This document shows positions 18,280-21,889 of a stretch of 44,566 bases of DNA, one piece after another. The DNA comes from an uncultured Gammaproteobacteria bacterium. Its GTDB lineage: Bacteria > Pseudomonadota > Gammaproteobacteria > Steroidobacterales > GCA-2729495. The stretch spans positions 1-44,566 of the forward strand of contig CAKZWQ010000008.1 in the NCBI GenBank assembly GCA_937921935.1, in the 5' to 3' direction. Position 1 is the first letter of the stretch. Every line of letters starts with the position of its first letter. The notes under the pieces are model-generated. The model ran no database searches. It saw only the letters and a program-made list of their open reading frames with translations, and had not been told where the DNA came from. A program made the position numbers and the translations under genes.

Positions 18280-18691
18280 TACTCTTACTCCTCTGTTATC
18301 TCTCACTCTGCCGGCCCGCTCGGGAGCCGGCGCCTTGGCCACGGAACTCCGCGCCCTGATGGCAGCCTCCACGGCTGCCAGCCTATGGATGCCTTGCATG
18401 ACACCGCTCCTCTCCTCGACCCCAATGGGCCGTTGTTGAAAAAAGTGCGACGACTCCCACACCCCGTGCGCGGACAACCGGGTTCCGTCGCTCGACCCCG
18501 GATCGGCTCGGCAGCATCGACTCAGGCTGCAAGGGCTCCTGTTGCCGACGCCGTCGGGCGGACCCGGGGCGGAACCACGAAAACACCGACTGCCGGCGTC
18601 CGCAGTGCTGCGGCCAACGAGATCCGGAAGACCCGGAGGCCCTCGTTCACGCCGTGTGCCGCAGGAAGTCGCCGCTGTGGTGGCGATCACT
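18280..18691 (-). other. spacer between tRNA array and slipin gene
   Basis: This interval holds no further tRNA and no convincing separate gene. The slipin frame stays open through it, with an alternative ATG at 18399 behind a GAGGAGAGGAG tract, so part may be an N-terminal extension (MQGIHRLAAVEAAIRARSS and on). A GGCTGGCAGCC/GGCTGCC repeat near 18360-18385 can form a hairpin that might hide or expose the slipin ribosome site. No internal promoter was recognised. Confidence 0.4.
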
Positions 18692-18752
18692 CGCCGGATG
18701 TGGATTCGAACCACAGGGCTTGCGCCCTTTACCTTGCGGCTTAAAAGGCCGT
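18692..18752 (-). pseudogene. 5'-truncated tRNA-like remnant
   Basis: The unit begins directly with a CGGC/GCCG stem and loop CTTTTAA (would read UUU, Lys), then a GGGC-GCAA-GCCC arm, a canonical T-arm (TGTGG TTCGAAT CCACA) and an unpaired acceptor half TCCGGCG. There is no 5' acceptor half, no D-arm and no CCA. It is fused to the 3' end of the preceding unit. An alternative reading takes the 5' hairpin as something else and leaves only a 3' tRNA fragment. Confidence 0.6.
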
Positions 18753-18821
18753 TGGAACGCGGGATTCGAACCCGCGACAGCTAGCGTATTAGGCTAGTGC
18801 TCTATCCACTGAGCTAGTTCC
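18753..18821 (-). tRNA. tRNA-Ile-like (anticodon AAU), shortened acceptor
   Basis: D-arm GCTC/GAGC, anticodon stem CTAGC/GCTAG with loop CTAATAC (AAU) and T-arm GCGGG TTCGAAT CCCGC are good. Only five acceptor pairs (GGAAC/GTTCC) form, and no CCA is encoded. Anticodon AAU is not normally used in bacteria, which read AUU and AUC with GAU. It is a diverged duplicate of the next unit upstream. Confidence 0.75.
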
Positions 18822-18827
18822 TGCTGT

Positions 18828-18898
18828 TGGAAACGCAGGACTCGAACCTGCGACAGCTAGACATGCATCTAGAGCTCTACCTGCTGAGCTAGTTTCCC
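18828..18898 (-). tRNA. tRNA-Cys-like (anticodon GCA), six-base anticodon loop
   Basis: Acceptor GGAAAC/GTTTCC has six pairs with a G-A mismatch at the end. The D-arm (GCTC/GAGC) and T-arm (GCAGG TTCGAGT CCTGC) are normal. The anticodon stem CTAGA/TCTAG closes a loop of only six bases, TGCATG, best read as GCA (Cys) after U33. No CCA is encoded (ACA follows the discriminator). It shares long blocks with the Ile(AAU)-like unit and looks like its sister copy. Confidence 0.7.
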
Positions 18899-19101
18899 AG
18901 GTGGTTGAGTACCACGGTTCGCTCGGTACACACCGTGCGATGGTTAGCCTGAGTGCGCCAGACGGAAACGACTCCGTGCCGCTGAACGCCGTGTGCTAAC
19001 CCAACCTCGGTTTGGCAATTTATTGTCATTGCCGTGCAGCCGCTGGCAGACGGCCGCGAAGTCTTTTTGAAAAGCGATGTCCATCGCGGATTACTCGAAA
19101 C
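18899..19101 (-). other. structured gap in the tRNA array
   Basis: About 200 bases without a tRNA. A long hairpin at 18942-19001 is closed by GGTTAGC/GCTAACC and contains an inner ACGGA/TCCGT stem; GCGATG-GA-CATCGC followed by TTTT lies near 19070-19088; a CACGGT/ACCGTG hairpin precedes the Cys-like unit. A 46-codon frame (18944-19084, MDIAFQKDFAAVCQRLHG at its start) has no ribosome site and is probably not translated. I favour structured spacer RNA. Confidence 0.4.
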
Positions 19102-19180
19102 TGGTAGCCGCCCCCGGATTCGAACCGGGAATCGCCTGTTGCTGAGACAGGCAGGTATAGCCAATTCCCATCAGGCGGCT
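19102..19180 (-). tRNA. tRNA-Leu-like (CAG), copy 2, short variable region
   Basis: Acceptor AGCCGCC/GGCGGCT is fully paired, anticodon stem CCTGT/ACAGG with loop CTCAGCA (CAG), T-arm CCCGG TTCGAAT CCGGG, discriminator A and encoded CCA. The D-loop GAATTGGCTATA is Leu-like, but the variable region is five bases (CGATT) rather than the long arm of every normal bacterial tRNA-Leu. It is paralogous to 19262-19339. Confidence 0.85.
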
Positions 19181-19186
19181 TTTGTT

Positions 19187-19260
19187 TGGTCGTCCAGACC
19201 AGACTCGAACTGGTATCTCCGGCTTGTCCGACCGGCGCTCTGCCGTTGAGCTACTGAACT
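19187..19260 (-). tRNA. tRNA-Val-like (GAC), G33
   Basis: Cloverleaf with acceptor AGTTCAG/CTGGACG (A1-G72 mismatch), D-arm GCTC/GAGC, anticodon stem CCGGT/GCCGG, T-arm ACCAG TTCGAGT CTGGT, discriminator A and CCA. The loop CGGACAA places G where the nearly invariant U33 should be; the anticodon reads GAC (Val). Confidence 0.8.
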
Positions 19261-19261
19261 T

Positions 19262-19339
19262 TGGTCGCCGCCCCCGGATTCGAACCGGGAATCGCCTGTG
19301 TCTGAAACAGGCAGGTATGCCAATTCCCTTCAAACGGCG
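19262..19339 (-). tRNA. tRNA-Leu-like (CAG), copy 1, short variable region
   Basis: Acceptor CGCCGTT/GGCGGCG, Leu-like D-loop GAATTGGCATA, anticodon stem CCTGT/ACAGG with loop TTCAGAC (CAG), a five-base variable region, T-arm CCCGG TTCGAAT CCGGG, discriminator A, CCA. As in the other Leu copy the class-II variable arm is missing. Confidence 0.85.
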
Positions 19340-19343
19340 TGTG

Positions 19344-19417
19344 TGGTCATCCAGGTCAGAATCGAACTGACATCACCGGCTTATCAGGCCGGTGCTCTGC
19401 CATTGAGCTACTGGACA
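19344..19417 (-). tRNA. tRNA-Ile (GAU)
   Basis: One of the most regular units: acceptor TGTCCAG/CTGGATG with two wobble pairs, D-arm GCTC/GAGC, perfect anticodon stem CCGGC/GCCGG with loop CTGATAA (GAU), T-arm GTCAG TTCGATT CTGAC, discriminator A and encoded CCA. Confidence 0.9.
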
Positions 19418-19423
19418 GTTGAC

Positions 19424-19545
19424 TGGCACCCCAGTAAGGCCGCTCCCGGCCATCCCTGGCCTCCGCGGCACTAGTACATCCTGTACGTCGGAATCTCGTC
19501 CTGCGGGTTTGGAAGCCGCTGCCCGACCATCGGGCCCCCTGGGGT
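19424..19545 (-). tRNA. tRNA-Trp-like (CCA) with T-arm insertion
   Basis: Acceptor ACCCCAG/CTGGGGT is fully paired, with A1-U72 and G73 as in bacterial tRNA-Trp, and CCA is encoded. The D-arm is GCCC GATGGTC GGGC; the anticodon stem has a C31-C39 mismatch around loop TTCCAAA (CCA). The T-arm is broken open by a copy of the structured repeat (about 19441-19491), leaving a weakly paired T-stem. Total 122 nt instead of about 76. Confidence 0.8.
19441..19491 (-). repeat. structured repeat copy in Trp-like unit
   Basis: Minus-strand features: hairpin GTAC-AGGAT-GTAC, conserved single-stranded CGCGGAGG, hairpin GGCCA-GGGA-TGGCC, then GGGAGCGG. CCG at the start can pair with CGG at the end. Confidence 0.8.
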
Positions 19546-19561
19546 TTGGTACTGATCGAAT

Positions 19562-19603
19562 GTTTGCTCCAGGCCAATCCTGGTCTCCGCGACTCAAGCA
19601 AAT
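19562..19603 (-). repeat. diverged structured repeat copy (short form)
   Basis: Closing stem TTTGCT/AGCAAA, conserved GAGTCGCGGAGA, hairpin CCAGG-ATTGG-CCTGG. The first hairpin of the long form is missing. The closing stem and hairpin differ in sequence from the other copies but still pair. Confidence 0.7.
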
Positions 19604-19613
19604 CCCTTGGGCC

Positions 19614-19665
19614 GGTCACTCCCGGCTGTCCTTGCCGTTCCGCGACACCATTGCGTCCTGCTGAT
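19614..19665 (-). repeat. diverged structured repeat copy
   Basis: Conserved GGTGTCGCGGA, a CGGC/GCCG hairpin and terminal GGGAGTG align with the other copies; the first hairpin is degenerate. Confidence 0.65.
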
Positions 19666-19726
19666 CGAAGTCCGCCTGACTGACTGGCAGTCTTTCGCCA
19701 AACCACCACGGCGGAGGGACCAAAAT

Positions 19727-19848
19727 TGGCACTCCGTGAGGGTCGCTCCCGGCCATTCCTGGCCTCCGCGACACTCGTACATCCTGTACAGCGGAACCCT
19801 CTTATCTATTTTGAGGGGCTTTTGTCCTGCCACTTAGACGAACGGAGC
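19727..19848 (-). tRNA. tRNA-Glu-like (CUC) with T-loop insertion
   Basis: Acceptor GCTCCGT/ACGGAGT, Glu-type TTCGTCT...GGAC D-arm, discriminator G and CCA. The T-stem GAGGG/CCCTC is intact, but its loop is 54 bases (19743-19796): TTC, then the structured repeat, then GA. The anticodon position reads CTC with C33, while the anticodon stem is almost unpaired, so normal decoding is unlikely. Confidence 0.8.
19743..19796 (-). repeat. structured repeat copy inside the Glu-like T-loop
   Basis: Closing stem CGCT/AGCG, hairpin GTAC-AGGAT-GTAC, conserved GTGTCGCGGAGG, hairpin GGCCA-GGAA-TGGCC. It lies wholly between the two halves of the T-stem. Confidence 0.85.
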
Positions 19849-19852
19849 AAAC

Positions 19853-19926
19853 TGGCACTTCGAGAAGGGATCAAACCTCCGCCTCCAGGGTCAGAGCCTG
19901 GCGTCCTGTCATTAGACGATCGAAGT
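19853..19926 (-). tRNA. tRNA-Gln (CUG)
   Basis: Acceptor ACTTCGA/TCGAAGT is perfect, D-arm GTCT/GGAC, anticodon stem CCAGG/CCTGG with loop CTCTGAC (CUG), T-arm GGAGG TTTGATC CCTTC (U56 in place of C56), discriminator G and encoded CCA. Confidence 0.85.
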
Positions 19927-19933
19927 ATTGAAT

Positions 19934-20010
19934 TGGAGCGGCCCGAGGGACTCAAACCCTCATCCTCAACCTTCGCGGGGTTGGACTCTGTTCAATTAAG
20001 CTAGAGCCGC
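19934..20010 (-). tRNA. tRNA-Arg-like (GCG), C33
   Basis: Acceptor GCGGCTC/GGGCCGC, perfect anticodon stem CAACC/GGTTG, T-arm GAGGG TTTGAGT CCCTC, discriminator U, CCA. The loop CCGCGAA has C at position 33 and reads GCG; bacteria normally read CGN with an ACG (inosine) tRNA. The D-loop AATTGAACA lacks the G18G19 pair needed for normal elbow contacts. Confidence 0.8.
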
Positions 20011-20048
20011 GTGGTCACCCGAAGTGACATCGCACTCCGGCAAGAAAT

Positions 20049-20123
20049 TGGTGCGGGCTGCGAGACTCGAACTCGCCTCTCATTCCCTGGCCAGGAAGTG
20101 TAAACCCCGTCTACCTAGCCCGC
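20049..20123 (-). tRNA. tRNA-Gly-like (GCC), G33
   Basis: Perfect acceptor GCGGGCT/AGCCCGC, Gly-type T-arm GCGAG TTCGAGT CTCGC, discriminator A, CCA. The stem TTCC/GGAA closes loop TGGCCAG, reading GCC with G instead of U33. The D-stem is reduced to GTA/TAC. Confidence 0.75.
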
Positions 20124-20124
20124 G

Positions 20125-20198
20125 TGGAAGATCCTGATGGTTCCGAGCCATCGTCTCCGCCTTGTAAGAGCGGCGCTCTGCCATTGAGCTAAGGATCC
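20125..20198 (-). tRNA. tRNA-Val (UAC)
   Basis: Acceptor GGATCCT/AGGATCT with a terminal G-U, D-arm GCTC/GAGC, anticodon stem CCGCT/GGCGG with loop CTTACAA (UAC), T-arm GATGG CTCGGAA CCATC, discriminator U and CCA. The T-loop departs from TTCRA at two positions. Its first 16 bases equal those of the Lys unit at 20522-20597, which points to duplication. Confidence 0.85.
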
Positions 20199-20227
20199 AT
20201 GAATATATCTTGTCGATCTGAGGTAAC

Positions 20228-20262
20228 GCGGACCGACCCGCGTCCCTCACGGGCCGGTCCGC
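20228..20262 (-). other. hairpin downstream of small membrane ORF
   Basis: GCGGACCG/CGGTCCGC closes an inner CCCG/CGGG stem. No U-tract follows, so it is more likely a processing or stabilising hairpin than a terminator; transcription has to continue into the Val unit. Confidence 0.5.
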
Positions 20263-20281
20263 AACCTGTTGCCAGCCATGC

Positions 20282-20380
20282 TTAGAACATGACCCGCAGA
20301 GCCGCGAAGTACGCGACGCCGACGGTCACTCCAAACAGGCAGACGGCAACCTGATACACAACCTGGTTCAAGGCTTGCAT
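20282..20380 (-). CDS. 32-residue single-pass membrane protein inside the tRNA array
   Basis: An ATG with a well-placed AGGAG (CAGGAGATGTGCC before it) opens a 32-codon frame beginning MQALNQVVYQVAVCLFG and ending in TAA. Residues ~7-31 form one continuous hydrophobic helix, typical of bacterial small membrane proteins. It occupies the only large tRNA-free stretch in the 5' part of the array, between the Lys and Val units and on the same strand. The slipin encoded in the same unit lacks its own membrane anchor, so this peptide could recruit it to the membrane; this is inference. No known family recognised. Confidence 0.65.
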   Translation of the reverse strand: MQALNQVVYQVAVCLFGVTVGVAYFAALRVMF

Positions 20381-20521
20381 GGCACATCTCCTGTGGATTG
20401 ACGATTGCCCTTATCGGGCGCCCTCCCAACGTCGCTTTGGTTCACCCGCGGCGCGCCTCCCACGGCGTCGGAATTCGGTTTGCGCGGCCGGCAGCGCGCA
20501 GAATCAGCGGTGACTGATGAT

Positions 20522-20597
20522 TGGCGGACCCTGAAGGACTCGAACCTTCATCTCTCCGGTTAAGGGCCGGGTACTCTGGACATTGAGCTAAGGATCC
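20522..20597 (-). tRNA. tRNA-Lys-like (CUU), C33
   Basis: Acceptor GGATCCT/AGGGTCC, anticodon stem CCGG/CCGG with loop CCCTTAA (CUU, with C33), T-arm GAAGG TTCGAGT CCTTC, discriminator G, CCA. The D-loop AATGTCCA lacks G18G19. Confidence 0.8.
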
Positions 20598-20602
20598 ATG
20601 GT

Positions 20603-20679
20603 TGGGGTGAACGACGAGACTTGCACTCGCATCCCCCGGGTTCACAGCCCGGGACCTTGTTATTTAGGCGACATTCACC
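20603..20679 (-). tRNA. tRNA-His (GUG)
   Basis: A G-1 opposite C73 is encoded, as expected for tRNA-His; acceptor GTGAATG/CGTTCAC, anticodon stem CCGGG/CCCGG with loop CTGTGAA (GUG), and CCA. The D-loop AAATAACA lacks G18G19 and the T-loop is TGCAAGT, so the D-loop/T-loop elbow is probably altered. Confidence 0.85.
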
Positions 20680-20685
20680 ATTGAT

Positions 20686-20763
20686 TGGTCGGGACGGCTG
20701 GATTCGAACCAGCGACCTCGCGGTGCCGAACCGCTTACTCTGACCAGACTGAGCTACACCCCG
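20686..20763 (-). tRNA. tRNA-Pro (CGG)
   Basis: Acceptor CGGGGTG/CGTCCCG with the C1-G72 pair and A73 typical of bacterial tRNA-Pro, D-arm GCTC/GAGT with loop AGTCTGGTCA, stem GCGG/CCGC with loop TTCGGCA (CGG), T-arm GCTGG TTCGAAT CCAGC, CCA. Confidence 0.9.
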
Positions 20764-20768
20764 ATGAT

Positions 20769-20895
20769 TGGTCGACCGGGTGGGGCGTCGCTCCCGGCCA
20801 TCCATGGCCTCCGCGACACTAGTACTTCCTGTACGTCGTCGAACCCACGACCACCAGCTTATGAAACTGGCTGCTAAGCCTCCCGCTTCCGATCC
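20769..20895 (-). tRNA. tRNA-Met-like (CAU) with T-loop insertion
   Basis: Anticodon stem CCAGT/GCTGG with loop TTCATAA (CAU), T-stem GTGGG/CCCAC, discriminator A and CCA. Acceptor GGATCGG/CCGGTCG pairs at six positions with G1-G72 opposed. The T-loop is 59 bases (20785-20843) and contains the structured repeat. The D-arm is irregular (AAGC GGGAG GCTT). An Ile-type CAU (lysidine) identity cannot be excluded. Confidence 0.75.
20785..20843 (-). repeat. structured repeat copy inside the Met-like T-loop
   Basis: Hairpin GTAC-AGGAA-GTAC, conserved GTGTCGCGGAGG, hairpin GGCCAT-GG-ATGGCC and terminal GGGAGCG, between the T-stem halves. Confidence 0.85.
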
Positions 20896-20900
20896 TTGGT

Positions 20901-20976
20901 TGGCGCCCCGTGCGAGACTCAAACTCGCGTCCCCTGGATCGACAATCCAGTGCTTTGACCTCTAAGCTAACGGGGC
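20901..20976 (-). tRNA. tRNA-Asp (GUC)
   Basis: Acceptor GCCCCGT/ACGGGGC and anticodon stem CTGGA/TCCAG are perfect; loop TTGTCGA (GUC), D-arm GCTT/AAGC, T-arm GCGAG TTTGAGT CTCGC (U56), discriminator G and CCA. Among the most regular units. Confidence 0.9.
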
Positions 20977-20977
20977 T

Positions 20978-21046
20978 TGGTGGAGGACACCGGAATCGAA
21001 CCGGCCTGCGTGCGCTTGCAAGGCGCTGGCTTTCCCAGGTACCCCC
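20978..21046 (-). tRNA. tRNA-Ala-like (UGC), compact D-arm
   Basis: Loop CTTGCAA (UGC) on a GCGC stem, T-arm GCCGG TTCGATT CCGGT, discriminator A and CCA. The D-arm is shrunk to CTGG GAAAG CCAG without the conserved GG, and the acceptor GGGGGTA/GTCCTCC is mismatched at its inner end. Only 69 nt. Confidence 0.75.
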
Positions 21047-21051
21047 ATGAT

Positions 21052-21126
21052 TGGCTCCGGCCGCAGGATTCGAACCTGCATCTGTCCGCGTAACAGGCGA
21101 TCGCTCTCCCGTTGAGCTAGACCGGA
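21052..21126 (-). tRNA. tRNA-Asn (GUU)
   Basis: Acceptor TCCGGTC/GGCCGGA, D-arm GCTC AACGGGA GAGC, loop CTGTTAC (GUU), T-arm GCAGG TTCGAAT CCTGC, discriminator G and CCA. A near-canonical Asn tRNA with a weak outer anticodon stem. Confidence 0.9.
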
Positions 21127-21131
21127 ATAAC

Positions 21132-21207
21132 TGGCGCACCGGGAAGGTCTCGACTCTCCGACTTCCTGGGTTTCAAGCAGGCGCTCTGCCATCTGAGCTA
21201 CCGGTGC
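21132..21207 (-). tRNA. tRNA-Phe (GAA)
   Basis: Perfect acceptor GCACCGG/CCGGTGC, D-arm GCTC/GAGC, loop TTGAAAC (GAA) with a C31-C39 mismatch, CCA encoded. The T-arm is degenerate (GGAGA GTCGAGA CCTTC), with G at position 54 and an A-C at the loop-closing pair. Confidence 0.85.
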
Positions 21208-21212
21208 ATGTG

Positions 21213-21391
21213 TGGTGCGGGGTGCATGGATTATTCGCCCGCGTTGCGGGCTCACCCCTCAAGGGGGCCGCTCGCTCGCGCGGCTCGCTGCGCGTTTGTC
21301 GGCCGACTGCGTCGGCCTCGGTTCAAACCTGCGAAGGGCGATGCCCACCTGGTTTACAGCCAGGGTCCTTTGCTCACTTGGATACCCCCGC
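21213..21391 (-). tRNA. tRNA-Tyr-like (GUA) with 98-base T-loop insertion
   Basis: Acceptor GCGGGG/CCCCGC, Tyr-type D-arm and variable arm (TGGGCATCGCCC), anticodon stem CCTGG/CCAGG with loop CTGTAAA (GUA), and A-CCA at the end. T-stem GCAGG pairs with CCATGC leaving one bulge. Between the T-stem halves (21230-21327) are 98 bases with several hairpins: GGCCGAC-GCA-GTCGGCC, CCCC-TTGA-GGGG and GCCCGC-AAC-GCGGGC. This insert is unrelated to the structured repeat of the other units. Confidence 0.75.
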
Positions 21392-21397
21392 GAAAAA

Positions 21398-21472
21398 TGG
21401 GGCCGGTCCGGGGATTCGAACCCCGTCGTAATGCTTACTAGGCAATCGCTCTTCCCAATGAGCTATACCGGC
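21398..21472 (-). tRNA. tRNA-Thr-like (AGU), first unit of array
   Basis: Acceptor GCCGGTA/GACCGGC with one mismatch, D-arm GCTC ATTGGGAA GAGC, T-arm CGGGG TTCGAAT CCCCG, discriminator C and CCA. The loop CTAGTAA reads AGU; an A34 Thr tRNA is not normal in bacteria, which use GGU. The stem has a T-T mismatch. Confidence 0.85.
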
Positions 21473-21478
21473 AGTGGC

Positions 21479-21541
21479 GGGTGGCGCACCTTTTTCAAGG
21501 CACAAGGGCATCCAATAGGCGCCGCCTGTGGCGCGCCACCC
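21479..21541 (-). other. long-range stem just upstream of the first tRNA
   Basis: GGGTGGCGC (21533-21541 on the minus strand) pairs perfectly with GCGCCACCC (21479-21487). Its position after boxA and before the first tRNA resembles RNase III processing stems of rRNA leaders. Confidence 0.55.
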
Positions 21542-21558
21542 GCATCGAGTAATCCGCA

Positions 21559-21571
21559 TTGTTAAAGATCA
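21559..21571 (-). promoter_or_regulatory. boxA antitermination element
   Basis: TGATCTTTAACAA differs by one base from the E. coli rrn boxA TGCTCTTTAACAA. In rRNA operons boxA recruits NusB/NusE to suppress Rho-dependent termination, as would suit a long untranslated tRNA array. Confidence 0.8.
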
Positions 21572-21594
21572 AAGTCACAATGCCCGGGCATAAA

Positions 21595-21627
21595 AAAACC
21601 CCGGCGGAACAATCCAACCGGGGTTTT
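21595..21627. terminator. intrinsic terminator in the array leader (bidirectional)
   Basis: AAAACCCCGG/CCGGGGTTTT with a 13-base loop. On the minus strand it is followed by TTTTTTTA, on the plus strand by TTTTCTTT. It lies between the array promoter and boxA, so it would stop array transcription unless read through. It may be an attenuator, or it may end a separate leader RNA. Confidence 0.85.
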
Positions 21628-21854
21628 CTTTCCCTGGTCGGAAGGCTCATCACGTACAGCCTTCCGACGACTACTCGAAAGGCTACATTTTCAAATCCGT
21701 TTCAACAGGCCGCACGAGGCCGGCATCGCAGGGCCGATTTTTCGGCGCGCAATGATTCAGTCGTGCTACATACACCGCGATCGAAGGAACGTCGTCCACT
21801 CGTCCGGGGCAGGCTTCGCTGTTAAATAAGTTGTTCATATGTATTTGCATAGGG
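21595..21854 (-). ncRNA. candidate leader RNA / sRNA upstream of tRNA array
   Basis: Transcription from the promoter at 21861-21889 would start near 21854 and end at the terminator, giving about 260 nt without a convincing ORF. An 11-bp perfect hairpin (21637-21668, stem GTCGGAAGGCT/AGCCTTCCGAC) precedes the terminator. It does not resemble 5S, 6S, tmRNA, SRP or RNase P RNA. Confidence 0.45.
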
Positions 21855-21860
21855 CGCGGG

Positions 21861-21889
21861 AATTTACGCCTGTGCTTTCTTTGTGTCAA
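21861..21889 (-). promoter_or_regulatory. stable-RNA-type sigma-70 promoter
   Basis: A perfect -35 TTGACA (21884-21889), a 17-base spacer and -10 TAAATT (21861-21866), followed by a GC-rich discriminator CCCGCGCCC. An AT-rich tract at 21901-21921 (AAAAGAATATTTAAAAATTT on the minus strand) sits where an UP element would lie. The combination is typical of growth-rate- and stringent-controlled rRNA and tRNA promoters. Confidence 0.85.

Larger units (their letters stand above)
19547..19724 (-). tRNA. tRNA-like unit with double repeat insertion, amino acid unclear
   Basis: Acceptor TTTGGTC/GATCAGT pairs at six of seven positions and is followed by A and CCA, one base before the Trp unit. The D-arm is CGCC GTGGTGGTTT GGCG. 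A GACT/AGTC stem could hold a loop GCCAGTC, but no anticodon is convincing. Two diverged copies of the structured repeat (19614-19665 and 19562-19603) fill the T-arm and are flanked by a nine-base direct repeat TTCGATCAG. Ser is the one amino acid missing from the array, so this may be its decayed representative; that is a guess. Confidence 0.55.

Noticed and set aside
18279-18714. Long N-terminal extension of the slipin ORF
   Set aside because: The frame is open to 18714, but the sequence upstream of 18399 is Arg/Ser-rich and unlike the family. The ATG at 18279 matches the slipin N-terminus. The ATG at 18399 remains possible and is noted with the gene.
19430-20845. CRISPR array
   Set aside because: Repeat copies differ in spacing, lie inside tRNA T-arms and vary in sequence with retained pairing; there are no regular unique spacers and no cas genes.
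18500-21480. Many overlapping ORFs of 60-130 codons on both strands across the tRNA array
   Set aside because: They run through tRNA arms in several frames, have Arg/Pro/Ser-rich translations without family resemblance and lack ribosome sites. Only the 32-codon membrane frame at 20282-20380 has real support.
21595-21854. Known housekeeping RNA (6S, tmRNA, RNase P, SRP, 5S) in the array leader
   Set aside because: None of the conserved segments of those RNAs is visible; only a hairpin and a terminator can be supported.
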